Virus record (IMG/VR): IMGVR_UViG_3300033388_007730 | Coordinates: 155,189 to 219,188 of that record | From: a virus | Strand: one strand, 5' to 3' | Length of the DNA stretch: 64,000 bases | Shown: one piece after another, positions 1 to 9,041 of the stretch | Numbering within the stretch: the first letter of the stretch is position 1 | Layout: each line of letters begins with the position of its first letter | Made by a program: the position numbers and the translations under genes | The notes under the pieces: generated by a model | The model's input: the letters and a program-made list of their open reading frames with translations, nothing else | The model's database searches: none | What the model was told of the DNA's origin: nothing

Positions 1-558
1 TTAATTGGCAAAAAAACACCTTTAGTTTATAAGATTCCAGTAAAAAAAATTGTGGTAAACAAGAAAAATAAAAATACTTATGATATGCCAAGTATTGTAA
101 ATATCTTAAAAAAATATAAAGATGATAATGTGCTATTCTATATTGAGAGGCAATCTACAAGACCTGGTGAAGGAGCCGTTTCAGCAATGACTATTGGGAA
201 GGGATATGGACAACTTTTAGGAGTAGCGTATGCTTTTGCTTTTAATATTGTTATAGTTTCTCCTCGAACTTGGAAAAAATGTTTTCCAGAATTAACAACT
301 GATGAGATGTTAGACATTAAAGCGGGAATGAAGAAGTCGCGGCTGTTTGGCAAAACTTTAGAGGATAAAGACCAGAAAAAAGAGAATAAGAGGTATATTG
401 AAAAATTAGGTAGAAATTTTAAGTCTTTAGCCAAAAATGAGGCTAGAAAATTAGTTTCTACAAAATATCCTGGGCTTTCCGATTTATTCAAAAAAAAGAA
501 TTCAGATGGGTTAGCTGAATCTTTGTTGATTGCGATATATGGAAGATCACAGGATTAA
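1..558 (+). CDS. RuvC-like Holliday junction resolvase, 5' truncated by window edge
   Basis: The frame is open from base 1, so the true start lies upstream; GTG at 52 is only an internal valine candidate. The segment ERQSTRPGEG followed by IGKGYGQLLG and SPRTWKK matches the pattern of phage RuvC-like resolvases (acidic residue in YIERQ, then a conserved RPG...S...GxxYG block and a VxPxxWK strand). The C-terminal DGLAESLLIAIYG resembles the final D-x-x-[ED]-[SA] helix of the RuvC fold that supplies the last metal ligand. Such enzymes cut branched DNA during phage replication and packaging. The first acidic residue expected near the N-terminus is outside the window. Family call from motif pattern only. 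Confidence 0.7.
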   Translation, partial: LIGKKTPLVYKIPVKKIVVNKKNKNTYDMPSIVNILKKYKDDNVLFYIERQSTRPGEGAVSAMTIGKGYGQLLGVAYAFAFNIVIVSPRTWKKCFPELTTDEMLDIKAGMKKSRLFGKTLEDKDQKKENKRYIEKLGRNFKSLAKNEARKLVSTKYPGLSDLFKKKNSDGLAESLLIAIYGRSQD

Positions 559-591
559 CATTAATAGCCTTATACGGGAGAAAAAATCAAA

Positions 592-954
592 ATGAGTTGG
601 TATAAATATTCAAAAGATTTTGATAAGAGAAATATTATAAATCATAAAATAATGTATTTGGAAGAAGTCAAAGAAACATTGAAGAAACTAGCTAAATTAA
701 TCTTCCAAAGTGCTACTATGGCTAAGCAAAATAACGTGGATATTATGAGTTCTAAAAAGATGACATCGTATCCTATGTTGCATAATATTTTAATAGAGGC
801 TGATACAATAGCTCTAGATAGCCCCTGGAAGTTTGCATCGCTTTGCGAAGAGGCTGTTATGAGTATAAATAATCAGATAGAAACATTAAAATCTGAGAGA
901 AAAAAAATAACAAGTGTTGAAAATAAGAATGTTGTGGAGAAAGGCTGGGTTTAG
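592..954 (+). CDS. Hypothetical protein with MSWYK N-terminus
   Basis: A 120-residue protein I do not recognise. It is mainly charged and helical in appearance, with no Cys pairs, signal peptide or membrane segment. The start MSWYKYSK resembles the starts at 5281 (MNWFKES) and at the internal Met at 4083 (MSTSWYDK), suggesting a shared N-terminal element. The ATG follows GGGAGAAA at good spacing. The stop codon abuts the next ATG (954/955), so it is probably co-translated with the downstream DNA-binding-like protein. Confidence 0.6.
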   Translation: MSWYKYSKDFDKRNIINHKIMYLEEVKETLKKLAKLIFQSATMAKQNNVDIMSSKKMTSYPMLHNILIEADTIALDSPWKFASLCEEAVMSINNQIETLKSERKKITSVENKNVVEKGWV

Positions 955-1608
955 ATGGCTAAAAAAGAGATAACAGTTACGCAGAAAATTGATTCTAGTT
1001 TAAAAGTTCCATATGAATTTAATTCAGATAGAACAACTAGGAAGAATTGTAAATTATGTCAGTGTGAGTTCCGAGATGAAGTAGAAGGATGGTATGAAGA
1101 ACAAAGAAGAAAAAATTATAGCGCAATTAAAACTAAGTTAAATGAAGAAAAAGAATTGAAAATATCTGTTAATGCTATAAAGAATCATATGCTCTATCAT
1201 TATAAAGCAACAGAAAGAAAATCGACGTTAACAGAGTATATGACCGATGTGCAGAGTTGGGTTTTGATGCAGACTAATAAAGTAGCAGCATTAAAAACTA
1301 GAATTGCTATACTAGAAAGAGAAATGATGGTAATAGCTTCTGAGGGAGAAGATCTTGATCTTGCAGAAAGAAGAAAAAATGCTGAAACTATTAAAAAGAT
1401 TGCTGATACTCTTTTAACTTACGATGCTAAACTCAAAGAGTATGAAAAAGATATGGAACCTGTAAGAATAGTATTTAATCAATTAAAAGTTATTGTTAAA
1501 GATGAGATGGAAGGTATTGAGGATGTGAAAGCTAGAAATATTATCTATAATGTGATGGGTAGATTAAAAGATAATGTTGGTGATATGATTATTGAAAGCG
1601 GGAATTAA
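955..1608 (+). CDS. Zn/HTH phage protein, possibly small-terminase-like
   Basis: 217 residues. The N-terminus has a CxxCxC cluster (KLCQCEF) at about residues 33-38, then a predicted helix-turn-helix region around ISVNAIKNHMLYHY (residues 80-95), where a polar helix is followed by an I..H..YH pattern. The rest is long amphipathic helix. This order (Cys pair, HTH, helical oligomerisation region) is seen in phage proteins annotated as terminase small subunits or related DNA binders. No large terminase is visible in the window, so the assignment stays tentative. It directly follows the 592 gene with no gap. Confidence 0.45.
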   Translation: MAKKEITVTQKIDSSLKVPYEFNSDRTTRKNCKLCQCEFRDEVEGWYEEQRRKNYSAIKTKLNEEKELKISVNAIKNHMLYHYKATERKSTLTEYMTDVQSWVLMQTNKVAALKTRIAILEREMMVIASEGEDLDLAERRKNAETIKKIADTLLTYDAKLKEYEKDMEPVRIVFNQLKVIVKDEMEGIEDVKARNIIYNVMGRLKDNVGDMIIESGN

Positions 1609-1612
1609 TATT

Positions 1613-1762
1613 ATGAAAGAATATAAAAGCAAAAAATACATTAAGATGAATGCTAAAGTTGGCAGCTCTAAGAACAATAATATAAAGCCAATCAAAATAG
1701 AACCGAAAAAAACAAAGCGAGTTAAATCCAGTTGTGGTGGATGCTCTAGAAGGACAAGATAA
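1613..1762 (+). CDS. Small basic protein with C-terminal CGGC motif
   Basis: A 49-residue ORF starting at ATG 1613, very rich in Lys, Arg and Asn and ending SSCGGCSRRTR. It overlaps the start of the downstream nucleotidyltransferase in another frame. A CxxC plus a basic tail would suit a small nucleic-acid-binding peptide, but nothing identifies a family. Support is the start placement just after the previous stop and the overlap with the next gene. Confidence 0.35.
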   Translation: MKEYKSKKYIKMNAKVGSSKNNNIKPIKIEPKKTKRVKSSCGGCSRRTR

Positions 1763-4400
1763 ATTGGATAGACCTACTATAATCAAAATTTTATCTAAGT
1801 TTAGATATTTATTCCAAGATTTATCTTATGGAGAAGATGCGGTTATGCAAAAGATAACTAACTATCTTCCTTCTAATCATATGGTATTTCCATGCGATGT
1901 AATAGATTTGAGAAAAATACTTATAGATGAAGAAATAAAATTTGATGATTATATACCATTGTTCTCTAAAAGATTTGCTGAGAGTTTTTTAAAAAGATAT
2001 GCTCTGTTTCTGGTGATTGATATAAGAAAGATTGATAAGGATAGTTTTAAATATGGTGGTTTGTGTATTTTAAGAGACAATGAGTTAGATATTAGTGACT
2101 CTTTAATAAGGATAGTAGTTAACAAACAGGCAGCTAATAATACTTTTAATGTGGTGCAAAATATGATGCAAGAATTGAACAAATATGTAGAATGTGTGGT
2201 AGAGAATAGTGTTCCTGGAATGAGTTCTCCTGCCCCTATATTATCATCTAGGAAGATAGTATTTAAAGCAGCTCAGAATGTTGAGTCTGAATTGTCTTTA
2301 GACCCGAAAGAAAAAAATATATTTGATTTTCTTAGAAGGGTTAAAAAAGATTATAATCTTCCTGTTCAGATGAGAGTAGCTGGTGGATGGGTTAGAGATA
2401 AATTGCTTGGCAAAGAAAGTGATGATATAGACATAGCTGTTAATATGCCAGGTTATGATTTTGCTAAGATAGTAGCAGATGCTGCTGTTAAATATAATGT
2501 AACGCATGACCCTAAAGCATACAAGGTTAGTTTAGAAAAATCAAAAGATCCTAGTGAAAAGACTCCTAATGATAGTCTTTTAGTAGGTGCAGTTTATCTT
2601 TTCGGGCAGAAAATAGAATTTGTTCCTATGAGAACAGAACATTATCCTGATCCTGATAGCAGGCAACCAGAAATAACTAATACTAATGATCCTAGAGAAG
2701 ATGTTAAAAGAAGAGATTTAACTATAAATTCTCTTTACTACAATGTTGATACTGGCAAAGTAGAAGATTATGTTGGTGGAAGAAAAGATTTGGGAGTAGA
2801 CGGAAATGGAACTATACTTCTAAGGACTCCTGATGATGCTTATAAAACATTTCATGAAGATCCTTTGAGATTATTGAGAGTTTTGAGATTCCACAGCCGT
2901 TATCCTAATAGCGTAATAGATCCTTCAGTCGTAGAAGCTATGAAAAATCCAGAAGTGCAAGCTTCTTATGCTAGAAAAGTTTCTACAGAGAGAGCTGGAC
3001 CAGAATTGATAAAAATGTTATCAGGAGCAAATCCTGTAGATTCTTTAAGATTGTTATTTGAGAGTGGTTTATACAAACAGGTTTTTGATGTTCCTTCTAT
3101 GAAGAATATAAATGAAGAAGGAATAATGATGGATCAAAGAAGTCCTTATCATGAAAAAAGTTTGTCAGATCATACTCTAGACGTTGTGAAGTACTTGAAT
3201 GAGAAAATGAGTAATGAGGGTGAAAGTGATTTAATGAGAGGATTGATGAATTTTGCTGCTATGTTCCATGATTTTGGGAAAATGAGTAACAAGGTTGCAA
3301 GACCACATAAAAATCCAAGATTCGAAGGTCATACTACTTATGTAGGTCATGAAAATGAATCTGAAACTATGGCAGAAGAAATAATGAATTCTATAGGACT
3401 TAAGGATTATCAAAAAAAGATAGTTAAAGCAGTCGTTAAATCCCATATGTTCCCTCATAAGTTCACTGGTTGGGCTGATTCTTGGGCTAAGAAGAAAAAA
3501 ATATGGAAAGGCAATGAGGGTCCAGGTAAATTTATGGAGAATCTAAAATTAAAAGGTTTAGATCAAAAGACTAGAGGATTAGAAGAAGATGATGAAGAAG
3601 TTATAGATAAGTCTGCTGACCTTTGGAAGTATGTTCATTATCATGCTGAGGCTGATTCTAAGGCTGGTAAAACTGGGAAGCATGATGAAGGGGAAACAGA
3701 GAGAGGTAGACAGTGGTTTGAAAATTATTACAATGATCCAGCTATAGAATTCACCAGAACGAGAGGTTCTGTCATAGATGGCAATACGATAAAAAATCTT
3801 GTTGAAGAAATTAGTGGATTAGAACAGCAAAAAAGGGATCCTACTCGAACTAAATTGAAAGTTGAAATAACACCTAATGTTATATCATTTGTGCAAAAAA
3901 GAATAGCTGATATGCAATATAGGCGTTTGATACCTCTTGATTTCGCGGCTATGGAAGAGGGTCCAGAGAAAGAGTCGTCTTTAATAAATTCTCAAAATAG
4001 AGCTGCTAATCAAGCTAGGCAAATAATCAAAAGTAATTTAGATAAATATTTAAAAATAACTCCAATTGAAGGAGAGACTACAATGAGTACTAGTTGGTAT
4101 GATAAAATAAAAACATCTAATACGATATCTAAACCTTTGCCAGTTCCTCAGGAAGAAGATCCTGAAGTTCATAAGGGGCCACAACCCATGGAGGCAAAAT
4201 ATCAAAAAGGCATGAGGGTTAGAGATAGAAGAAAGGGTTTGGTAGTCCCTCAGGATTTTGGAGTTGTTTATTCTATTAATAATAATACTAATATTATGAT
4301 AATACTATGGAATCCTGATAATAAAGAAAAGAAAAGAGAAGAGAAATTTGATATGGTTGAAGATACCGAAAAGTTGTCATTGATAGTGGCGGAGGTTTAA
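1734..4400 (+). CDS. CCA-adding tRNA nucleotidyltransferase / HD-domain fusion
   Basis: 888 residues if started at GTG 1734. That codon has no Shine-Dalgarno; TTG 1764, nine bases after AGGA, is an alternative. Residues ~190-600 are a class II poly(A) polymerase/CCA-transferase: GGWVRDKLLG and DDIDIAV give the Pol-beta GG and DxD metal motifs, then RRDLTINSLYY and HEDPLRLLRVLRFHSR neck motifs. It is followed by an HD phosphohydrolase motif (HDFGK, then YVGHENES and later H...). The enzyme would restore CCA ends on tRNAs damaged during infection. The ~190-residue N-terminal part and the C-terminal ~105 residues are unrecognised. The latter begins at an internal ATG (4083) with its own ribosome-binding site. 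Confidence 0.85.
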   Translation: MVDALEGQDKLDRPTIIKILSKFRYLFQDLSYGEDAVMQKITNYLPSNHMVFPCDVIDLRKILIDEEIKFDDYIPLFSKRFAESFLKRYALFLVIDIRKIDKDSFKYGGLCILRDNELDISDSLIRIVVNKQAANNTFNVVQNMMQELNKYVECVVENSVPGMSSPAPILSSRKIVFKAAQNVESELSLDPKEKNIFDFLRRVKKDYNLPVQMRVAGGWVRDKLLGKESDDIDIAVNMPGYDFAKIVADAAVKYNVTHDPKAYKVSLEKSKDPSEKTPNDSLLVGAVYLFGQKIEFVPMRTEHYPDPDSRQPEITNTNDPREDVKRRDLTINSLYYNVDTGKVEDYVGGRKDLGVDGNGTILLRTPDDAYKTFHEDPLRLLRVLRFHSRYPNSVIDPSVVEAMKNPEVQASYARKVSTERAGPELIKMLSGANPVDSLRLLFESGLYKQVFDVPSMKNINEEGIMMDQRSPYHEKSLSDHTLDVVKYLNEKMSNEGESDLMRGLMNFAAMFHDFGKMSNKVARPHKNPRFEGHTTYVGHENESETMAEEIMNSIGLKDYQKKIVKAVVKSHMFPHKFTGWADSWAKKKKIWKGNEGPGKFMENLKLKGLDQKTRGLEEDDEEVIDKSADLWKYVHYHAEADSKAGKTGKHDEGETERGRQWFENYYNDPAIEFTRTRGSVIDGNTIKNLVEEISGLEQQKRDPTRTKLKVEITPNVISFVQKRIADMQYRRLIPLDFAAMEEGPEKESSLINSQNRAANQARQIIKSNLDKYLKITPIEGETTMSTSWYDKIKTSNTISKPLPVPQEEDPEVHKGPQPMEAKYQKGMRVRDRRKGLVVPQDFGVVYSINNNTNIMIILWNPDNKEKKREEKFDMVEDTEKLSLIVAEV
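4083..4400 (+). CDS. Possible internally initiated C-terminal product of the CCA-transferase gene
   Basis: ATG 4083 is in frame with the long nucleotidyltransferase and is preceded by GGAGAG at about six bases. The predicted N-terminus MSTSWYDKIK looks like the independent starts at 592 and 5281. It would give a 105-residue protein ending in a beta-rich region (KGMRVRDRRKGLVV...). Either a formerly separate gene has fused in frame to the CCA enzyme, or both long and short products are made. I cannot decide from sequence. Confidence 0.3.
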   Translation: MSTSWYDKIKTSNTISKPLPVPQEEDPEVHKGPQPMEAKYQKGMRVRDRRKGLVVPQDFGVVYSINNNTNIMIILWNPDNKEKKREEKFDMVEDTEKLSLIVAEV

Positions 4401-4401
4401 G

Positions 4402-5271
4402 ATGTATCAAGCTGCGTTAGGTGGATATGATTTAGTATTTACTGATGCCCCTGTTTATTACGAACCAGGATTTACTATTATGTATCCTTTGGAGTTAGAA
4501 GTTCCTCAGTGTGACATATATTACATTCTTATAAGAAAAAGAAGTGATAGTGGTGGAGTAATATTTGACACTTTATCTATTTCCAATATGAGTATAAGTG
4601 TTAAAGATGCTACTAACGGAGAAGATATACCTGCTTATTTGACAGCAACTTTGACTAATACTTTTTGGGATGATGATCCAGCTTTTACTCCAATAGTTTT
4701 GGTAGTGGAGAATAATCTCAGTGTTGGTAATGCCACAACAAGAGTAGTATCTTTAGATATATCTATATCAGATAATAATGATAATACTTTTATAAATTTA
4801 AGAACATCTATTGTAGATACTGGGAGGTTCTTTTATTTTATCCCTCTATCTACTAATGAGCTGAGCGGTAGAAATAAAAATACTGCTGTTGGCACACAAT
4901 ATTATTTATCGGTTGGAGCTAGTGGCGATAGATATTTATTATTCTCCCCTTATTCTTTTTTTAGTGAAGTTGAGAAAGGAAGCGATGGTATATCTTTCTC
5001 TTATCCAGTGGGATCTATTTTTTATAAAAGACAAAAATCTTACAATGATGAGGATTTTGATTTTAGTATATTATCTTCTAGTCATGCATTTGTGCCAGAT
5101 AACATTTCTTTAATTAATATTCCAGGTTATAGAAAGGTTGCAGCTTTGCACGTAGATGCTAATATGCACAGTGAGTTATCTCATATCACAACAAATGCTT
5201 TTGTTGATATAGAATCAGTTGGTACTTTAAGCGGTGTGACTGACACTTTTAGAGTTAATCTTACAAGGTAA
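4402..5271 (+). CDS. Hypothetical beta-rich protein, possibly virion-associated
   Basis: 289 residues with many alternating hydrophobic/polar stretches, few Lys/Arg, and frequent Ser/Thr/Asn/Asp, as in beta-sandwich phage structural proteins. There is no signal peptide, Cys pair or recognisable motif. It starts one base after the preceding stop. Function not recognised; the virion idea rests on composition and on neighbours (peptidase-like and Ser-rich proteins). Confidence 0.5.
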   Translation: MYQAALGGYDLVFTDAPVYYEPGFTIMYPLELEVPQCDIYYILIRKRSDSGGVIFDTLSISNMSISVKDATNGEDIPAYLTATLTNTFWDDDPAFTPIVLVVENNLSVGNATTRVVSLDISISDNNDNTFINLRTSIVDTGRFFYFIPLSTNELSGRNKNTAVGTQYYLSVGASGDRYLLFSPYSFFSEVEKGSDGISFSYPVGSIFYKRQKSYNDEDFDFSILSSSHAFVPDNISLINIPGYRKVAALHVDANMHSELSHITTNAFVDIESVGTLSGVTDTFRVNLTR

Positions 5272-5280
5272 TGGTGAAAA

Positions 5281-5799
5281 ATGAATTGGTTTAAAGAGTC
5301 AAGTAATAATGATTTCATAGTTAAAATTAAAAAAATTCTCAAAGCACATCCGTTTACTAAGGCTTTAACAGAATATTACAATATTTCACCATCTGATATA
5401 GATAGTCATTTAGAGATAGAGATAGCAGATTTAGATGGAAAATATGCTGAGGGGAATGGTAGGATTATAAGGTTAAATAAAAAAATGATAAATGAAGATT
5501 TTTTCACTGGTAATTTCCATTTTGTGATACATGAATTTTTTCATTGGCTAAAACGTAGATCTGAAGATAAGTTCTATTTTAATGATCCAGAAGAGATTCA
5601 AAGTTTCGTTCTTCAAATGGCGTGGGAAATTGTGTCTGGTAGAAGTGCTGAAGAAGTTAAGTGTAAGATGCATCCAGTTATAAAAAGTCATTTTAAGAAT
5701 AATGAACAAAAATTTAATATGGTTTTTAAGGAGATGTTAGAAAAAGCCATATATTTGGCTAACATTTATGAGAAAGAAAAGAATTTTTCAATGATATAA
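5281..5799 (+). CDS. Putative zinc metallopeptidase (HExxH)
   Basis: 172 residues starting MNWFKESS. Residues ~82-88 contain VIHEFFHWL, an HExxH zinc-binding motif in a hydrophobic helix, the hallmark of gluzincin-type peptidases. A downstream Glu-rich helix (DPEEIQSF) could supply the third ligand. Small HExxH proteins in phages may process virion proteins or cell-envelope targets. No signal peptide, so it acts in the cytoplasm or virion. The motif is clear; the substrate is unknown. Confidence 0.55.
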   Translation: MNWFKESSNNDFIVKIKKILKAHPFTKALTEYYNISPSDIDSHLEIEIADLDGKYAEGNGRIIRLNKKMINEDFFTGNFHFVIHEFFHWLKRRSEDKFYFNDPEEIQSFVLQMAWEIVSGRSAEEVKCKMHPVIKSHFKNNEQKFNMVFKEMLEKAIYLANIYEKEKNFSMI

Positions 5800-5824
5800 T
5801 TGAATTATTAATTTAGGAGATATT

Positions 5825-6526
5825 ATGAAGCGATTGAAGGTTACTCATTTCCGATCAGATCCTGCTTATTGTGTGGCAGGAGCTTGTTCGGTTGTTGCCA
5901 ACTATTATAATCCCGAAATAGATTATAATTTTGTAAAAAAAGAAGCATATAAAGTATCAAAAGATATAGCAGAAATAGGATTAGATAGTGGTCAAATGGG
6001 GTTACTTCTTAATAGATTAGGATTTTATAAGGTTACTTTAGTTTCTAGTGTTATGCATTGTTTCGATTATTCTTGGCGAAATTATGGGAAAAAAAGACTG
6101 TTAAGAGAACTAGAAACTGCGACAAAAAAGAAAAAAGACGCAGGAGCAAGAGCAGAAATAAGAAGTATTTATAAATGGTACAAACAAAGTGATTTTGATA
6201 ACAATATTATAATAAGTTATGATTTTGGCAAGTATATAAGGCAATATCTTAATAAAGGAAAACCACTTATTCTCACTTTTAATTGGACTATGTTTTTTAA
6301 ATTTGAAAAACAGAACAGCAAAGAAGAAGAAGATCCTATTAATGGTAATTATGAAGAACATGCCGTGGTAGCTAATGGTTATGATGATAAAGGAGTCTGG
6401 ATAGTAGATTCTCATCATCAATATTATAAGTACAAAAGAAAAAAGTATAGAAGAGGATTCTATAAAATTTCTTGGGAAAATTTAATGACAATAATGGGAG
6501 AAGGAGATCTCATTTTGCCAGAATAA
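5825..6526 (+). CDS. Papain-like / C39-like cysteine peptidase homologue
   Basis: 233 residues. The N-terminal Cys region (PAYCVAGACSVVANYY) and the C-terminal EEHAVVANGYDDKG followed by WIVDSHH match the Cys...His...Asp layout of C39-like peptidases, where the His sits before a GYDD turn. Either Cys15-like or Cys20-like could be the nucleophile. No transporter domains accompany it. A virion-protein or peptidoglycan-peptide cleaving role is possible. It has a good GGAGATATT ribosome-binding site. Confidence 0.55.
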   Translation: MKRLKVTHFRSDPAYCVAGACSVVANYYNPEIDYNFVKKEAYKVSKDIAEIGLDSGQMGLLLNRLGFYKVTLVSSVMHCFDYSWRNYGKKRLLRELETATKKKKDAGARAEIRSIYKWYKQSDFDNNIIISYDFGKYIRQYLNKGKPLILTFNWTMFFKFEKQNSKEEEDPINGNYEEHAVVANGYDDKGVWIVDSHHQYYKYKRKKYRRGFYKISWENLMTIMGEGDLILPE

Positions 6527-6547
6527 TATATTTAATAGAGAAAAATA

Positions 6548-8215
6548 ATGGTAGATCAATTTACAAATATAGTAGGCGGATTTGAACAGTGTGAGCCACC
6601 TTTTTGTTCGCAAGATTTTCAAGTAGATGTTACGCAATTTGAGTGTAGTGGTGATATAGTTTATGTGAGCTGGATAATTACAGATCAATACAACAGAGGT
6701 ATATCACCATCTTCAAATGTTGTTCAATATTCTTTGAATAGTAAAAATTTTAATAGTTCTCAACAAGTTGCTGTTAATAGTTTTAGTGGTAATTACTATA
6801 GTACTTATTTTGATAAACCAGGAGAAGGATTGCTTTATATAAAAATAAAAGCACAAATAAATTTTATTTTTATAGAAGGTTATCCTGAAAACCATATTCC
6901 TCTAAATATGGATACATGTGTAGATATAGCATCCGTAGCTGTGCCAGTTGGATTTTGTTCACAAACTCCATATGATGGTGTCCCTGTGTATATGGTAAAA
7001 AATATTTTGCCAACGATAACTGACGACCCTGCTACTACATTTTATTTTGCAAGAGGAAATTATTGTTGGTTTGTAGATAAAAATCTTTATGATACTGAAA
7101 TATCAATTGATGATATTGATTATCCTAATTTGGCTGTTCTATGGGATGCTACAACTTCTATAGAAATTAAAAATAGTTGTGAAGCGTGTGATTTAACACT
7201 ATCATGTCCATCACCAGTTTGGACACCTGATCCTCTGTATCCCGGTGATTCTGGAAAAGATCAAGCAGAAATTTATTTGGAGTATAGCACTTGGACTGAG
7301 CGTGATGAAGTTATAATTTATGGACCAGATCCACTTGGAGATTGTAGTAGAAATCAAATATGGAATTCTACTTGTGTAGGAACATGCAGAGGATATCAAG
7401 ACTCTAGACAAGATGATTGTGGTAATCCTGCTATTGATTGTGAAGATGGAGGAGAAGGACCAGGATTGTATTTAAGAAGACCGTCTCAATTTATAGTAAC
7501 TGGATGTGATGGTTTTCACGACTATTATAATGGCACAGATTTTTGTGTAAAACAACTTTGTATTACTTTAAGAAAAGAGCAGATACCTATATCTGTACAA
7601 GTTATAGGAAAATGCGATGACGCTAGTAGAACATATTGGTGTGCGTATGTAGAAGGACCTGATTTTACATATTGTAGATGTGGTAACGGAACTGATTGCG
7701 GAGCTATCATAGGTAGTTCTAGTAGTTCTAAGAGTTCAAGCTCAAGTTCTAAGAGTTCAAGCTCAAGTTCTTCTAAGAGTAGCTCAAGTTCTTCTAAGAT
7801 TAGCTCATCAAGTAGTTCTAAAAGCAGCAGTTCTAGCTCGAAAAGTTCTAGCAGCTCTAGCTCGAAAAGTTCTAGCAGTTCTAGTTCAAATAGTTCTAGC
7901 TCAAGCTCTTCTAAGAGTAGTTCTTCAAGTAGTTCAAAGAGTTCTAGTAGCTCATCAAAGAGTAGTTCTTCTAGCAGTTCAGAGAGTTCAAGCAGCGATG
8001 AATCAGGTTCTGCCGCTGCTTTTCTGATCAATGATATGACCAATAAAGAGATAGAAGATATAATTAGTAAATTTTATAATGATAATCCTGGGATATTTGA
8101 TGGTAAAACTCTTAGCGAAAAAGAAGATATTATTTTAGAATTTGTTGGGTCAGGTGAGATGATAGCGGAGGTGGCTCTTAGAATAGCGATTCGTGAGGGC
8201 ATAGAAATAGCATAG
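6548..8215 (+). CDS. Large Cys-containing protein with long Ser/Lys linker, virion/adhesin-like
   Basis: 555 residues. Residues 1-385 are beta-rich with many Cys (QCEPPFC, TYCRCGNGTDCG), suggesting disulphides or metal clusters. Residues ~390-485 are almost pure Ser punctuated by Lys, coded with varied AGT/TCT/AGC codons. The last ~65 residues are a compact helical acidic domain. Poly-Ser linkers tether surface domains and occur in proteins of Planctomycetota and relatives. I infer a virion surface or host-contact protein; no known receptor-binding family is recognised. Confidence 0.55.
   Translation: MVDQFTNIVGGFEQCEPPFCSQDFQVDVTQFECSGDIVYVSWIITDQYNRGISPSSNVVQYSLNSKNFNSSQQVAVNSFSGNYYSTYFDKPGEGLLYIKIKAQINFIFIEGYPENHIPLNMDTCVDIASVAVPVGFCSQTPYDGVPVYMVKNILPTITDDPATTFYFARGNYCWFVDKNLYDTEISIDDIDYPNLAVLWDATTSIEIKNSCEACDLTLSCPSPVWTPDPLYPGDSGKDQAEIYLEYSTWTERDEVIIYGPDPLGDCSRNQIWNSTCVGTCRGYQDSRQDDCGNPAIDCEDGGEGPGLYLRRPSQFIVTGCDGFHDYYNGTDFCVKQLCITLRKEQIPISVQVIGKCDDASRTYWCAYVEGPDFTYCRCGNGTDCGAIIGSSSSSKSSSSSSKSSSSSSSKSSSSSSKISSSSSSKSSSSSSKSSSSSSSKSSSSSSSNSSSSSSSKSSSSSSSKSSSSSSKSSSSSSSESSSSDESGSAAAFLINDMTNKEIEDIISKFYNDNPGIFDGKTLSEKEDIILEFVGSGEMIAEVALRIAIREGIEIA
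7714..7996 (+). repeat. Degenerate Ser-codon repeat encoding S(5-7)K units
   Basis: About 280 bp of imperfect repeats built from AGT, TCT, AGC, TCA and TCC codons with regularly spaced AAG/AAA Lys codons. Mixed codon use shows selection on the peptide rather than simple nucleotide slippage. The antisense frame is open only because of this composition. Confidence 0.9.
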
Positions 8216-8219
8216 AAAT

Positions 8220-9032
8220 ATGAATTTTACAGATAAAGTGTATAAAAGATATAGTGATGCTAACGATATGGAAAGATATAGTGGGAAGATATATCTTAAC
8301 TGTTGTGTTGGTGTTGAATATGATTTGGATTTATTAGAATACTCTATTAATTATTATAAAGAATTAGGAGTAGATGAATTTTTTATAATATTAAACACAG
8401 AAGATGAGAATAGTTTTAACCTCAAAAGAGCTATGAAAATATTAGACAAATATCCAGATATTCATAGGAGCATCTGGATAGGAGAGTATTATGGTTATAT
8501 TAAAGGGGAAAAAGAGAAAAGTGTTGTTGAAAAAGTTATGGGAGAGGATGATTGGATAATTACTACTGATGTTGATGAATTTTTTGATTTTCCCATAGAT
8601 TTAAGAAAATTAATTGCCATTTGTGAAGATCAGGAGTGTCAAGTGGTTTATGGAAAAATAGTAGATAGGATTTCTTCAGATTATAAATTAAAAAAAGTAG
8701 ATAAAACAAAATCTCTGTGGGAACAATTCCCGATAAATGCTAAAATATATAACCAATTAAAAAGTAAAATATTATTACGCAGAAAAAAAATAGATATATA
8801 TCATGGAGGTAAATCTGGAGGACATCATTCATTTGTTGATCCAATGAGTGTTAAGATATATCCAGATATTTTAAAAGTGTATCATTTTCACTGGACAAAT
8901 ACTTTATTAGGGAAACTAGAAGAGAGAGTAGAAGTATGGAAAAAATATGGTAGGAATGATTGGAAGAGCCTTCAAGAAGTAATAGATGATTATAAAAAAT
9001 ATGGAATGTTAGTAGAGTCACAAAAATATTAA
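8220..9032 (+). CDS. Glycosyltransferase, GT-A family 2-like
   Basis: 270 residues. The N-terminal strand (LNCCVGVEYDLDLLEYSI) and the DVDEFFDFP motif at ~residues 118-126 match the family 2-like glycosyltransferases in which a DxDE motif binds metal/nucleotide-sugar; a GGHHSF segment and an FHWTN segment follow. It sits in front of a second glycosyltransferase-like gene. Possible roles are glycosylation of phage DNA or virion, or modification of host surface glycans. Confidence 0.7.
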   Translation: MNFTDKVYKRYSDANDMERYSGKIYLNCCVGVEYDLDLLEYSINYYKELGVDEFFIILNTEDENSFNLKRAMKILDKYPDIHRSIWIGEYYGYIKGEKEKSVVEKVMGEDDWIITTDVDEFFDFPIDLRKLIAICEDQECQVVYGKIVDRISSDYKLKKVDKTKSLWEQFPINAKIYNQLKSKILLRRKKIDIYHGGKSGGHHSFVDPMSVKIYPDILKVYHFHWTNTLLGKLEERVEVWKKYGRNDWKSLQEVIDDYKKYGMLVESQKY

Positions 9033-9041
9033 AGGTTATTA

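Noticed and set aside
3231-3458. Minus-strand ORFs across the CCA-enzyme gene
   Set aside because: Shadows of a gene with clear catalytic motifs on the + strand.
7525-8043. 172-residue minus-strand ORF rich in Leu and Glu
   Set aside because: It is antisense to the Ser/Lys repeat; its openness is explained by the repeat composition.
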